Of a stretch of DNA of 33,132 bases, positions 33,022-33,132 are shown in pieces. How positions within the stretch are numbered: position 1 is the stretch's first letter; the number at the start of each line of letters is the position of its first letter. The notes beneath the pieces are model-generated. The model saw nothing but the letters and a program-made list of their open reading frames with translations, did not search any database and was not told the origin of the DNA. A program made the position numbers and the translations under genes. The stretch is from Porphyromonadaceae bacterium UBA7176 (GTDB lineage: Bacteria > Bacteroidota > Bacteroidia > Bacteroidales > Muribaculaceae), in assembly GCA_002491245.1 (NCBI GenBank), contig DKVO01000043.1, forward strand, positions 1 through 33,132. Direction: 5' to 3'.

Positions 33022-33132
33022 TATTGCGACAACAAAAATGGTATCCCGTAAAGAGTGCCATACTAATAGATTATGCTAAATTGTGATAGTTGTTGATAAC
33101 TAAGTCATTTGTCGATGCACACTATATAATCA

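Larger units (their letters stand above)
32843..33132. other. Gene-free right edge with paired repeats, possible attachment/regulatory region
   Basis: No coding frame is evident in these 290 bases. The region is AT-rich, carries the paired repeats listed separately and a small dyad TAGTT-n6-AACTA (33087-33102), and abuts the excisionase-like gene. It may be the regulatory or att region of a mobile element that continues past the window. This is inferred from the neighbour and repeat pattern only. Confidence 0.4.

Overview
The window looks like chromosomal DNA of a gut Bacteroidales bacterium, perhaps of the Muribaculaceae. The evidence is a SusC/SusD pair with a hybrid two-component regulator, Bacteroidota-type lipoprotein signals, a PyrB/PyrI pair, and repeated matches to the Bacteroidota promoter pattern (TTTG about 19 bases before TAnnTTTG). 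The family-level assignment is a guess from gene style.

Region 1 (1-1224) holds a secreted protein resembling an aspartic protease with altered catalytic motifs, and a small two-helix membrane protein.

Region 2 (1265-20358) is a polysaccharide-utilization-type locus. On the minus strand, in transcription order: a type-B carboxylesterase, SusC, SusD, a lipoprotein CE1-like esterase, a second CE1-like esterase, a probable internal promoter, a third CE1-like esterase, and two GH3 glycosidases, closed by an intrinsic terminator at 1265-1306. A divergent hybrid sensor/AraC regulator (16378-20358) lies upstream and probably controls it. Four esterases and two exo-acting GH3 enzymes with no endo-glycanase or lyase suggest heavily acylated oligosaccharides or glycosides (for example hydroxycinnamate or acetyl esters) rather than a bare polymer. 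This substrate is inferred.

Region 3 (20336-23266, minus) is a corrinoid-uptake unit. It has a cobalamin riboswitch, an apparent terminator hairpin between riboswitch and gene, a BtuB-like TonB-dependent receptor, and a DUF2284 cysteine-rich protein.

Region 4 (23323-30761, plus) is a tightly packed housekeeping run: pyrB, pyrI, a flavin-reductase-like gene, glyA, ispD, recG and a secreted protein of unknown role. A strong promoter sits just before pyrB. It converges on an EamA transporter and a GNAT acetyltransferase (minus), each with its own promoter match.

Region 5 (32138-33132) looks like the edge of an accessory or mobile segment. It has a 70-residue ORF with a perfect Shine-Dalgarno sequence and its own terminator, an excisionase-like protein with a cysteine-rich N-terminus, and about 290 non-coding bases full of paired short repeats. 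No integrase, tRNA, rRNA or CRISPR array was seen in the window.
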